Shown piece after piece: positions 42,797 through 54,009 of a stretch of 64,000 bases of DNA. The stretch is taken from NCBI GenBank assembly GCA_022494885.1, contig JAGVSM010005019.1, positions 1-64,000 on the forward strand, written 5' to 3'. The notes beneath the pieces were generated by a model, which saw only the letters and a list, made by a program, of their open reading frames with translations, was not told the DNA's origin and ran no database searches. The translations under genes and the position numbers were made by a program. The first letter of the stretch is position 1; each line of letters starts with the position of its first letter. Source of the DNA: Micrasema longulum. Lineage: Eukaryota; Arthropoda; Insecta; Trichoptera; Brachycentridae.

Positions 42797-43620
42797 TTCA
42801 ATGAGGAACTTCAGGCCTACGGGAAATAGGATACAAAAAATATTTTCTTGCGCGGTAACAATTAGAGCATTATTTGTACAATTATAATAAATATTTTAAT
42901 AACAACACACTACTTTGAATGACGTCATTGGTTCATATGAACCATCCAATGATATGAGAGCTTTGAAGGATATCCGGTTTGGTCACTGTAAACGAACGAA
43001 TGAGAAGAACTGTAATAGTAATAATAATAAAATGCTATTTTTCGTAGGACTTTTTCAATGTACAATACAAAATTTAAAAATATAGATTACACAAACATCA
43101 CTCTGTCAGATTTAAAATTTACACTAAAAATGTATTATGTAACTTAGTAGACATTATAATAATAAATATGTACATCTCCCCTCCCCTCCTTATCATCTCT
43201 TCAAGCATTTTTGTCCTTATCCCGCCCAATTAACAGTAACTTAATGTTCTCAAAATAAATATTTAAAAAATCCTTGATTATTGAGTACATGAAAATAACA
43301 TTTTTATATGTAAACATAGTATGTATTTATTTGATATGTAATATTTTATTTACTAACTTTGAAAACTAAATGGAAATCTGTTATTAGTTCTGAGTTTATA
43401 CACTTTATCTGTTTGTTTACTAAAAATATGTATGTAGAACTGTTGATTTCCCAAATAAAATAAAATAGACGCGGAGATATTTCAGAACAACAAAACTTTA
43501 AAAAATCATAGCGCTGATATTACGATGTATTAAAATAAAAAAATAAAATTTTTGGCTTAGTTTAACACTCCATTAACAAATAAAAAAAATAAAGACACTG
43601 AACTTCCTTATTGTCTATTA
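42797..43620. repeat. M1 MITE split by a LINE insertion
   Basis: The left part 42797-43017 (AATGAGGAACTTCAGGCCTACGGG ... TGACGTCATTGGTTCATATG ... GAGAAGAACTGTAATAG) and the right part 43466-43620 (GCGGAGATATTTCAG ... AACACTCCATTAACAAATAA ... CTGAACTTCC) together equal the reverse complement of 5516-5946. The interruption is a 5'-truncated LINE. Confidence 0.75.
43022..43465 (+). mobile_element. 5'-truncated LINE (same family as 47.6-50.5 kb)
   Basis: From TTTTTCGTAGGACTTTTTCA onward it matches the reverse complement of 48045-47600 almost base for base, including the last codons of the ORF (KMYYVT then TAG) and the 3' UTR, and it ends in AATAAAATAAAAT. It is a recent truncated insertion into the M1 element. 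Confidence 0.9.
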
Positions 43621-43904
43621 AATAAAATCGAGTTTCTGTTTCAAAACGTATATAGTTGCATGGAAATATCAAATATTATCATCGGAAACCTGTAATTGAA
43701 CACGCCGAAAAATTAACTTTGTGTAAATATTCCATTTTTCATAGGAAACAATCAAATTTTCTTAGAGAAAAATCAATTTTACTTTATAGACTTCTAAAGA
43801 TAACTCTGTTAACTTCCGACAGTAATACGGGCCACGGTATTACGACCAACTTAGGTATAATGGAAAGTATTTTTCTGTATATAATGACTACCTTAGACAT
43901 CGGC

Positions 43905-44070
43905 ATATTATTTATTTATTCATTTGACGGACTTATGCAGTCCATTCTAACGATGGTAAATGCAATTTCTTATAATAAATACAGGCACTAATAAAATAAA
44001 ATACAACTAAATAAAATTAAAGCTAGGACAAAAAAAAATACTACCCCAAGACAAGATCCGGTCTATCTTA
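43905..44070. repeat. Dispersed repeat R2, copy 2
   Basis: Same orientation and content as 20443-20600 (TTTGACGGACTTA, AGTCCATTC, AATTAAAGCTAGGACAAAAA, CAAGACAAGATC). Confidence 0.65.
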
Positions 44071-44149
44071 GTGAATTCTTAAAACTATAAAGACTTACAC
44101 CAAAAAAGTCCAGATCTTGTCTCGAGTTTACAATACGACACAATTGGGA

Positions 44150-44420
44150 CATTGGTGCATGGAAGCCATAGTTTGTGCTGTGTTGATCGAGGAACAGCAC
44201 ATTACATTAAGCAGTTTTATCTTCCTGCTTGCAGAATCAGACTACCAATGGTAATGCCAGTAGGAAGAGCAATGTCTTTACTCAACAATTTCTCTTTGGA
44301 TATCGACATATTTTATGTTACTGAAATAAAGTTCAGAGAGGAAAGCTTCCTCTCTTTTAAATCACTCGGTATTTTTATTTTACCGGTTTTTGCATTCCAA
44401 TTCTATCGTTGATTTTTCTC
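44150..44420 (+). pseudogene. LINE C-terminal relic
   Basis: A frame reading CRIRLPMVMPVGRAMSLLNN then FSLDIDIFYVTEIKFREESF resembles the last part of Jockey-like reverse transcriptase ORFs. The end repeats at 27540-27600. Confidence 0.45.
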
Positions 44421-45060
44421 GTCCTTTATAAGCCATTAAAAAAAAACATAAACATTTCAAATAAATAAATTGAAATTTAGAAAAAAAAAACTGAAACGGC
44501 ATAAAGGTGATTGCAAAGATCTTTAAAAATAATTTTTAAAATCAACATTTCGAATCCATGTAAAACTTGAAATTTTTATCGATTTTTATTATTCATCATA
44601 AATAATTCTTACGAAATTTAAAGTTACCTAGGATGCGCTTAAAATAACATAAGATGCGCATTTTTAATTGAAAAAGACAAACTGCCACAAATATTCAGCG
44701 GTTATTTTGTTTTCTTAAAAAATATACCAGTTTGTCTTATTTCTGACAGGATGTTTATGTTATGATTATCAACCACATGGAATTCCAAATTTAAGTCAAT
44801 CGTAAGCTTTTTTTCTTAAAATAATTCATGCGTTTTATCTCCAACATAAATCGGATACATTATGCCTATGAATTATTGTCTATCATTGTTACAACATACC
44901 ACTGATATAGCGCCATTAGCCATAGATTTTTTTTGATTCTTCAGCTGAAGTATCAAACTGGATACGGGATGGTTGTTAGCTAAATAATACCGAAATTTCT
45001 CCACTCAGTTGACATTTGCTTCCATTGTTCTATTTTCGATACATCCCATTTTGAAAAAAA
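44421..45060. other. Non-coding stretch, nothing recognised
   Basis: AT-rich; no supported feature. Confidence 0.4.
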
Positions 45061-45066
45061 AATAAC

Positions 45067-45250
45067 CCGCTCGGCCGTTGGCTTGTCAACAGGTAGGAAA
45101 ATACGAAAATAACTTATGAAAAATACACTACAATAACCAGAAAATTCGGGAGATGAAAATTCTTATATATTTTCGTTGCGCTAGCCGAAATCGAACCCGC
45201 GACGCCAGATTCGCAGTTAGCCGTCTAACCAACTGCGCCACGGCGCCTGC
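45067..45250 (-). mobile_element. tRNA-headed SINE, family S3
   Basis: The reverse complement begins GCAGGCGCCGTGGCGCAGTT, then CTGGCGTCGCGGGTTCGATT (B box), and its body ends with CCTGTTGACAAGCC...AGCGGGTTATT. The same order occurs at 60218-60432. The head looks tRNA-like, but the shared body shows it is a SINE. Confidence 0.75.
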
Positions 45251-45259
45251 CTATTAAAA

Positions 45260-47450
45260 TATGTTTTATTTGTCATTAAAATAAAACCAAAAATTTACGT
45301 GTAAGGTGGTTTAAAAAATGTGATATGAAATCGTCAAGTGATTTGCATGATCAGTTAGCTGCAACACAAAAAAAATACTTAAATGTATCATTGATACGTC
45401 ACGGATAAAACGAAAATTCAAATCAAACATCGTAAGTAACATCCATCGTTTTCTTTTGTGCATGTACATGTTTAGAAGCAAGTTGTGTTATATTTTTTTT
45501 GGCTTATAGATGACACACTTGTCATGTCTGTCTAGATCATGCCATTAGCATACCACCTACTGTAATTTTAAATAGTTTCTTAGGTTGTGCTCGGACCAAC
45601 TCTCAACCTATTCTATACCTGCCTACCCGTCCTCCCCATTTCCTAGCGCACTCCACGTAACAATCCTATGAGTGCCGTAACAACGTTAACATGGCAGTAC
45701 TAATCTAACATCAACCAAGTGAAGTATTTAACAAATCATTCAACAAGCGAGCTGTGCCAGCGTTCATTTAGACCGCTAGCTCAATACAAGCTGTGCCAGC
45801 GTCTCGCGACCGCCAGCTTCAGCAGCCAGGTTCCAGTACACGTCACGTCTCATCATCATCCTGTCAGTGGAGTTGCGCAACCTTCCTTCCCAACAATACT
45901 ATCGAAATTTTCCTCCTCCTAGGACGAGGTTTTCTTCAAACCTGTCCCACTTCTTAAAATATTGTTTGGGCTAAGTTCATTAATGCCAATGCATAAAAGC
46001 TTTCGTAAGTCTGTCGTTGGCTTAAAATTGTAAATAAATAATGAAAAAAGAGACGGTTCCAAATTTATTTATATTTTCACCGTTTTGGTTGTGATTTTTC
46101 TTGAAACAATTTTCACGTAACGCGAAAAAGTGAAATGCGCATTTAAGTATTTTTGTTTGCCTGAACTATTATTTGTTTGAAAGCCATCGGTAATTTTCCG
46201 AATCCAAAAATATTATTATAAACCGCCTTTTAGCATTCCTACATACTTGTACCATTATAGCACAACCAGACGTATACGAACTGGGATTCTTTGAGTCAGC
46301 GCGCCAATTTTTTCATAAGAGGATTATACAAATTAATGTAAGAACATTGACTGATATTTTGGTTGGATACTATTTCGCACCAGGAAAAAGAACTTGGGGA
46401 AGTTACCATCGTGCTGATGGATACATGTTATTGGAAGCTAACTTCAACGTGCACTGATTAAAATAAAACATGTTTAATACGGTGGAAACAACAGTTAAAA
46501 AATGTGGTGGCGGGGAAAAGGAGGTTTTACTATGTATGAATTGTAAATTGTGAAGTTATTTAATTTTAATTATATTTTTATGCAACTGATTTGGAAAACG
46601 TGCGAAGTGATTTAAAGAATCATTTTTAAAGGAAAGCAAAAACAAGAATATATTTTTTTTTTGTTATCAGCTCGTTTTTGTTAAGTATATGATAAAAGTG
46701 ACCATTGTCCTGCGATTTCTCATACAATGAACCCATTTTCATCATGACTACATATTTTTAATCTACAAGTTAAGGGGCAAGGAACCCGATTTTTATATTT
46801 TAAAAAAAACATACTATAGTAGGTATTTATTCAGTTGCAAAGAATGGTAATTATATTTGTACCTCAGAGGCAGTCGGATGCATATCCAGAGTTTGATGAA
46901 ATGACATTTTGATTTTCGTATCCAGTTTATGATCAGGTCCATTGATTTAGAAAAAATGTAAGTGTTATAATGAAAGAATCAATGTATTAAGATATTGAAA
47001 ATACAAGTTAATGCTATAAACAATTAAAAATAACTAAGAGAAAGTGAATTCTTTGGGCATGTTTTAAATATTTCACGTTTGGATTTGAACCCGTCTGTCT
47101 CTAAAGGTACAGATATTAAAAATTAGAAAAAATGCAATGAGTCCATTTTCACCGTGTTCCCATCTTCATTGTTTGGGCAAAATCTGATGTATTAGTATTT
47201 CGTATTTAATGTTGCATTTTTGAAGTTAACCAGCCTTACGCGGTAAGCACAAATCGAAGCATAAAAATTGATAGTTTTATGACTATGCCATGGATTCTGT
47301 GGTTCATCATTGCCACCAGATACGCATTAAAATATCGAAAATAGCCAAGCAAATATTGAATGGATATTCCAGCCAAATACCACGGAATATCACTAACTTA
47401 CTGGCCAAATAAATGATTGCTAAGTTTAAACTGATCACATTATACCCACG
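45260..47450. other. Non-coding stretch, nothing recognised
   Basis: No gene was supported. The frame 45719-45922 is slightly GC-richer but has no recognisable domain, and no splice-bounded exon series was seen. Confidence 0.4.
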
Positions 47451-47482
47451 CACAGGCCATGCCTATGTGGGATTTTTTTTTC
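47451..47482 (+). repeat. Solo hairpin plus T-run, R1-type tail
   Basis: ACCCACGCACAGGCCATGCC followed by TATGTGGGATTTTTTTTT forms CCCAC/GTGGG with inner AGGC/GCCT. The same hairpin ends R1 at 19757-19790. Confidence 0.55.
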
Positions 47483-47927
47483 TTATTTTTTGTTTGTTTT
47501 ATTAAATTTTAAATAAAATTATTTTAAAAATACGTCCAACATAGTTACATCGTGCGAATTGGTGTGAACGTTTAAAATTAGAATATAAATTATTTTTATT
47601 TTATTAGGGAAATCAACAGTTCTACATACATATTTTTAGTAAACAAACAGATATAGTGTATAAACTCAGAACCAATAACAGATTTCCACATAGTATACAA
47701 AGTTAGTAAAGAATATATATATTACATATCAAATAAATACAAACAATTTATACATATAAAAATGTTATTTTCAAGTACTCAATAATCAAAGATTTTTTAA
47801 ATATTAATTTTAAGAACATTAAGTTACTGTAAATTGGGCGGGATAAGGACAAAAAAGGACAAAAATGCTTGAAGAGAGGATAAGGAGGGGGGGGGGGAGA
47901 TGTACATATTTATTATTATAATGTCTA

Positions 47928-49046
47928 CTAAGTTACATAATACATTTTTAGTTTAAATTTTAAATCTGACAGAGTGATGTTTGTATAATCTATATTTTTA
48001 AATTTTGTATTGTACATTGAAAAAGTCCTACGAAAAAAAGCATTTTTAACATACGATGTCTTACTTGTTGGTACATGAAACAGGTGGTACCGTCTACAAA
48101 TCCTGGCTGGCACATGTATTGTTATTAAAACAAGCAGCTCTGTACAGTCAACCATTCCTGTCACAATTTTGTAAAGCAGTAGTTGGTCCGCACACACTCT
48201 GCGGTATTGTAGAGAAATGATTCCATGGAAGGTGGAGGCAGTGAGAGTAGATACATAAGAAATACCGGTTTTGTATTTAAGGTACTTTATAAATTTGTTT
48301 TGAATATTTTCTATTCTACTTATATATATGGCATACTGGGGATTCCATATCTGAGAGGCGTATTCCAAATGGCTTCTGACAAATGTATAATATAATGAAA
48401 TAAGGGCCTTTGGATTATCAAAGTGTTTACTCATTCGAATTATGAAACCTAACATGCTCAATGCTTTGGAGGTAATTTTATTGATATGCGATTCAAAAAG
48501 TAGTTTTGAGTCTAAAACAATCCCAAGATCTTTAATTTCGTGCTTTCTCATTAGTACATTATTGTTTAGTTTGTAATCAAAATTAAGAATTTTTCTTTTC
48601 CTTGTGAATGTAATACAGACACATTTATTTATATTCAAAAACAGTTTATTTTCAATACAATAGTCAGTTAGACGATTAAGATCGTCTTGAATCATTAGGC
48701 AATCTTCTTGAGATTTAACTTTAGCGTATATTTTCATATCATCGGCATAAAGAAGAAATTTTGAATAACGAAAGCAAACATCAATGTCATTTATATATAT
48801 AAGAAATAATAGGGGACCGAGTAGACTTCCCTGGGGAACACCAGAGGAGATTTCTGCCCAGTCAGATTTATACCCACCAATTACTACCGATTGACATCGA
48901 TTACTAATATATGATATCAGCCAGCGCAGAAGATCACCATGTATACCTATAGCCAAAAGTTTGCGTGTTAAGACTGAATGGTCAACTTTGTCAAAGGCTT
49001 TGCTGTAGTCAGTATATATAGCATCAGTTTGGAAACCACTTTCCAT
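47928..49046 (-). pseudogene. Reverse transcriptase ORF segment of the 47.6-50.5 kb LINE
   Basis: 372 uninterrupted codons from an internal Met; the same frame is open further upstream to about 49300. Catalytic motifs: YTDYSKAFDKV (motif A Asp), SGVPQGSLLGP (motif B), YADD (motif C), then IKDLGIVLDSKL and WNPQYAIYISRIENIQ. The domain is intact, which is unusual in this window. Confidence 0.9.
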
Positions 49047-49138
49047 TGTGTTTAAAATATCATTTGTAAATAAAGTAAGGTTTGTAACGGTCGAGCGTCC
49101 GGAGAAAAAGCCATGTTGTTGAGGACAGATATAGGATT

Positions 49139-50494
49139 TTACTGCATGGAATAATTTTTCATAAATAATTTTTTCAAATAATTTAGCGAATGTCGATAGT
49201 ATTGAAATTGGCCTATAGTTGTTTGCGTCATTTTTTGATCCAGATTTAAATATGGGTGTGATGTTTGCTTTCTTCCATTGAGATGGAAAAACACATTCCT
49301 GGAGAGACTTTTAAATAATATAAAAAGTGGGAGAGATAAATTTTGGTAGCACGCTTTAATAAAAATAGGAGGGATCCCGTCTGGTCCACTACCTTTATTT
49401 ATGTCAAGTTCCTTAATGAATTTTTTTACGATTGCTTGGGTTATATCCGCATATTGGATATCAGCTGATCCATAATTAGAGTTATTTTGATTGAACAGAA
49501 TAGGTATTGTTTTTGGAGTAGAAACGGATTTAAAGTAGTCGGAAAATAAATTGCATATGTCTATTCCATTATTTGCAGTTTGGTTTAGGTAGATAATTTT
49601 ATTAGGAATAACATGAGAGGTATTTTTAGATTTTACATATGACCAAAAACGTTTAGGATCTGTAAGAATTTCGCTCTCAATTTTTTTATTATAATTTATA
49701 TAACTAATATAAGATAAATGTTTTAATCTTGATCGTAATAATGAGAATGCTTTGTAATCAAGTGGGTTTTTATGTAATTTATATTTTTTGTGGTATTTAA
49801 ATTTTTCTTTGCTTATTTTAATAATAGCAGGATTATACCAAGGTGGGTATTTGTTTACCCAGACATCCTTCACGGGAATATAATTATTAATCAGGTCATT
49901 AATAATATTATAAAAGACAGTAAGTGCATCATCCACATTGTTGTGAGCAAATAAAGTTTTCCAATCGTAGGTTATAAGTTTTTCATTTATAGATTGGTAA
50001 TCACCATTATGAAATTTTTTAATTTTTTTCTTTGACGATGTGTTAAGAGGATTATTAGAAGCTATAGAAAGAGACATGTTAATTGCTTTATGATGCGAAT
50101 CCTCAGTCACCAGTGGACTATCACATACAGATAAAGTACTAATATTTTGATTGCAAAGTGCCAGGTCCAAAATTCTTCCTAATCGATTAGAAGCATGATT
50201 GAATTGATTTAATCCCAGAAAGCTAATGGAATCAGCAAATTCTAAACTAGAAGGTGTACGGTAATCAATTGGATGAAGGAATAAATTGTTATTAGTCTTT
50301 ACCCAGGAGATTTCAGGAAGATTAAAATCTCCCAAAATTAAAAAAGTGTCGTTTGATGTACTATTCTGAATAATAATATTTAGTTTTTGAAGAAAGTTAT
50401 GAAGTAGGTTAGCATGTTTGGGTCCTCCTGGTAAATATATACAGCAAATGTTTAGTTTTGATTTAGAATACACCCGATACAAAGATAATCTCAC
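49139..50494 (-). pseudogene. Endonuclease/linker ORF segment of the 47.6-50.5 kb LINE
   Basis: 451 codons, with LGDFNLPEISW of the APE endonuclease and a lysine-rich linker (KKYKLHKNPLDYKAF). After about 49300 the frame encodes shifted nonsense (HLNGRKQTSHPYLN), which pinpoints the frameshift. Confidence 0.85.
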
Positions 50495-50508
50495 ATATAA
50501 AAAAATGA

Positions 50509-50700
50509 GCCGCGTTGTAGTCCTGTGGCTAGTGTCGTGGACTCACGAATCAAAGGTCTGAGGTTCGAGCCCCACTCAATCATGACTTTATTATCATTTT
50601 CTAATAGTGAGTTATTTAAAGCTCGTCGAAAATGGCATGAGAAATGGAAATATTTGGGTAAATTAAAAACGGGAATATATTTTTTGAAACTTTTTTTTAA
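50509..50700 (+). mobile_element. S1 SINE
   Basis: The head GCCGCGTTGTAGTCCTGTGG, B box GAGGTTCGAGCCCCACTC, and body TCTAATAGTGAGTTATTTAA, CTCGTCGAAAATGGC, AAATATTTGGGTAAATT match 25565-25745. It sits exactly at the truncated 5' end of the neighbouring LINE. Confidence 0.75.
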
Positions 50701-50889
50701 GGTGGTTTCACTGAAGCAATACTATTGATTTTTTCTTTACATAAAAATTACAAAACAAGACATTGAATTTTTTTGTTTTTTTTTTGTAAGTTCAACAACG
50801 ATACCGAAAATACATACAATTTGTAAGTAAACATTGGTAACTTTTTTTTCACATATCCTTAATTATAGAACTCCACCATCTTTCATAAA

Positions 50890-51915
50890 TTATATATTTC
50901 CATACCTTTGTATCCTGGGTATAGGAGAGTACATTTTAAAGTTGGTCCGCGAATTGTTGCAAGAAAATAATTCCTTTCTTCTAGTGCACCTACCAGGTAT
51001 TCGCATTTGAATTAGTTCAAGCAGAGCAGGGCTGTCAATTATCGATTTTATTATTTTAAATAAGAATAATAAATCGGCAATAACTTTACGATCAGATAAT
51101 TCAAGTAATCTCATTTCATTTCTAAGGAAATCATAATTTAAGGATTCTACAGATATTTTCAATTTATAATTTATAAAACGCAAGAATTTATTTTGTACCC
51201 TTTCGATAGCGTGTGAATGAATTTCATAGAAGGGAGACCAAACCGTAGAGTTGTATTCAAGTTTACTCCTTACTAATGAGCAGTACAATTGTTTTACAGT
51301 AAATACATTTTTGAAATTTGACGCTACTCTTAAAATAAATCCAAGCATCTTCATTCCATCGTTAGCCATCTGATTGATTTTGAAAGTGAACATTAGTTTC
51401 CCATCAAATAAAATACCCAGATCTTTTATTTGAGACACTCTTATCAAATCGATACAATTTAAAGAATATGTAAATTTAATGGGGTTTTTACATCTACAGA
51501 AGGTTATACTTTGACATTTAAATATATTTAACTGAAGATTATTTAAACTACACCACTTGTACAATTTATTTATATTTTCTTGAAGAATACAACAATCAGT
51601 AACATTTTTTATATTCTTATATATTTTTTAGTCATCCGCAAAAAGCAAAATATTAACTTCTTTAAAAATGTTTATTACATCATTAACAAAAATACTAAAT
51701 AAAATAGGTCCTAAATGGGATCCTTGAGGAACCCCACTTGTCGCCAAAAATGATTGTGACACAAAATCATTAACTTTAACTATCATATATCTAACAGTTA
51801 AATAACTATAAAACCAATTTAGCATATAGCCTCTAACTCCTAACAAATCTAACTTCTTTACCAAAATTTTATGACAAACCTTGTCAAAATCTTTACTAAA
51901 ATCAGTGTAAATCAA
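50890..51915 (-). pseudogene. Reverse transcriptase core and thumb of the second LINE
   Basis: 51915-51628 holds motifs A, B and C, ending FADD followed at once by TAA. The same frame then resumes with KIYKNIKN and runs on as 51564-50890 (KWCSLNNLQLNIFKC, RVSQIKDLGILFDGKL, SPIPRIQRYGNI). The stop is therefore a point mutation in an otherwise open domain. Confidence 0.85.
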
Positions 51916-52107
51916 ATCTACTTGGCATTTTTAATTTAAAGAATTAATTATATCATTTTGGTAAATAATTAGATTTGTAAGAGTTGATTTGCCGAGAGTA
52001 AAACCATGCTGAACTGGTGATATTGCATGTCTTATTTGAGAAATTATTTTATCAAGTACAAGGCTTTCAAATAGTTTTGGAATAGTTGATTGAATGCAAA
52101 TAGGTCT

Positions 52108-52656
52108 TTAATTTTTTATATCATTTTTATTACCCTTTTTAAATATTGGAGTCAGAAAACTTGTTTTCCATAGATTCGGAAATAGGCCTACAGACAATGA
52201 CAAATTAAACAAATATTTTAATGGAAAACTCAATTCATGTACACAATTAAATAAAAAAGTAGGAGGAATCTTATCCGGACCAGCTGTTTTACGAATATCT
52301 AATGATTTTATTTTACTAATTATATTTGAAACGGAGATATTACAACTCGTTGTATCTAGAAATTCTTCCAGAGAAAAGTGTGGCAAGTTATCATCTGGAG
52401 CTTCGTCATAAACTTCACCAAAAAAACTTGCAAACAAATTTACAGTGTCTTGAATATTGTTCGCGTGTTGTGAATTATAAAACATGGACATCGGTTTATT
52501 TGAATCATGATTCTTTAGGGATTTGACATAATTCCAAAAAAAAAAGTTATTTGACCGTATTGAATTTTCAACATCACATATATAATTTACTAAAACATTC
52601 AACTGATAGTTTGGCACATCTTTTTCTAATATTTTGAAATATAATATAATCTGCAA
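52108..52656 (-). pseudogene. Linker and fingers region of the second LINE
   Basis: 182 codons with SFFGEVYDEAPDD, IRKTAGPDKIPPTFLF and LWKTSFLTPIFKKGNKND. A TAA at 52108 interrupts before RPICIQSTIPKLFE, which continues in the same frame. Confidence 0.8.
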
Positions 52657-53111
52657 TACGACGCGTTTGTTTATACATTTTATGTGCTAACTTTTTACTA
52701 CAAACCAAATCAATTAGCTCCTTTGAAAACCATTTAGGGTACTCAGAAGGTTTATATGTTCTTAACGGAACGAATTCGTCTATGATATTATATACAGAAG
52801 CATAGAACTTTTTACACTTAATGTTAATATCATCATGAGAATAAAAAAATGACCAATCCGTACTTTTAAGCTTATCATGAATTTGAGCATAGTCAGCTTA
52901 AGAAAAATTACGTGAACTTGTCATCTGTTTTATATTGTTTATTGAGTTACTAGATACTATTATTTCTAAAGGAGGATGATAATTATCAACAGGCAGTAAT
53001 ATTTCTAGACTTCGTTCAACTTTGATGGGAAAAACATTAGAAAACAATAAATCAAGAATATGTCCACTGTTATTAGAAACAAAATTACTATTACTATTAC
53101 TATTCTTACTA

Positions 53112-53645
53112 TTTTTTTTTTATTTATTTATTTTTCTTTTTTAAATTCTAAACAATTTTTTTTTAATTCCCGCCAAACTGCGAAAGCAGTTTTTTTGCAG
53201 GGATTTCTCTCTTTAAACATTTTTGTAACACAATATAATAATGTTTACATAAAATATTTTTAAAAAAATCTTAAAAATATCCATAAAATTAAAGTTTAAA
53301 AAAAATTAAATCAAGTCTTTTTTGAAAACGAAATATATAAAAAATAATAAACAAACACTTTTTTTGACACTGTTTTAAATTGTTTGGTTTCCCCATTTTT
53401 TATAATTTTTTTTTTTTTTTTTACAGACCAAACTTAGAATTTAAGAAAAAGATTTTTAAAACCAATTTAACTTTGTTTTTATTCATATCACTATTCTTTA
53501 TTTCGTCCGGGAGTCTCTTTACTATGCGAGGGAGTATATACGCCCTGGTCCTCTCTCCATACGCATTTATGGCTCTTCTTTCTATAAAATTTCCTCTCGC
53601 TTTTTGGCGCGTTTCATGCTTATGTGATATTGGCTTTTACTTCAC
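53112..53645 (-). mobile_element. LINE 3' fragment inserted in the second LINE's endonuclease
   Basis: On the minus strand from 53640: a broken frame with RAINAYGERTRAYILPR and LPDEIKN (C-terminal signature of another non-LTR family), then a T/A-rich UTR with hairpin AACTGCTTTCGCAGTT and an A-rich end near 53112. The host frame stops at 53645 and resumes at about 53110. Confidence 0.7.
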
Positions 53646-54009
53646 ATATATTTGTACTAGAGCATATTGAGGATTCCACATTACCCCAGTCAAAATTTGA
53701 TAAATTATAATCACCTGCCAATATAATTTTGGTGTTCGGATGCTTCGTACAGATAATTTCAATATCTTCACAATGCTTTTTATAATTAACGATTTCAGAG
53801 TTTGGTGGTAAATAAACACTTCCCATAACAAAAGTATCACTTTGTGTTTTCACTTTCACAAATAATTGTTCAACACATAAATATTTCGTGGATAACTTTG
53901 TAGACGAGTATTTCTTGAATACAATTATAGCGATGCCACCCCCTCTTGTTTTGTTACTAGTATTCACATTTCGATCAAATCGAAATAGACGGGAATCCCA
54001 ATCTTATTC

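Larger units (their letters stand above)
47597..50500 (-). mobile_element. Jockey-like LINE with endonuclease and reverse transcriptase, nearly intact
   Basis: The frame 50494-49139 contains the second half of an APE-type endonuclease (LILGDFNLPEISW, then EDSHHKAI near its catalytic His), a linker, and the start of reverse transcriptase (GSGPDGIPPIFIK). A single-base frame change near 49300 moves reading into the frame that runs through QQHGFFSGRS to the stop at 47928. That frame has YTDYSKAFDKV, SGVPQGSLLGP and the catalytic LLYADD, thumb and C-terminus. The 3' UTR ends in AATAAAATAAAA near 47600. The first gag-like ORF and the N-terminal part of the endonuclease are missing: the left end of the endonuclease abuts an S1 SINE at 50509. 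It is probably inactive from truncation and frameshift but recently inserted. Confidence 0.9.
50760..54000 (-). mobile_element. Second Jockey-like LINE, decayed and interrupted
   Basis: Read from right to left: 53967-53645 encodes the front of an APE endonuclease (RGGGIAIIVFKKY, VMGSVYLPPNSE, ILAGDYNLSNFDWG). A foreign fragment occupies 53112-53645. 53110-52660 continues the endonuclease and linker (SGHILDLLFSNVFP, YPKWFSKELIDLVC). 52656-52108 starts reverse transcriptase (KTAGPDKIPPTFLFNCV, TSFLTPIFKKG), and 51915-50890 carries YTDFSKDFDKV, SGVPQGSHLGPILF, FADD and the thumb. Stops at 52108, about 51934 and 51628 break the frame. Confidence 0.88.

Noticed and set aside
45186..45250. Possible minus-strand tRNA gene
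   Set aside because: The same head plus the same body occurs at 60218-60432, which marks it as a SINE family.
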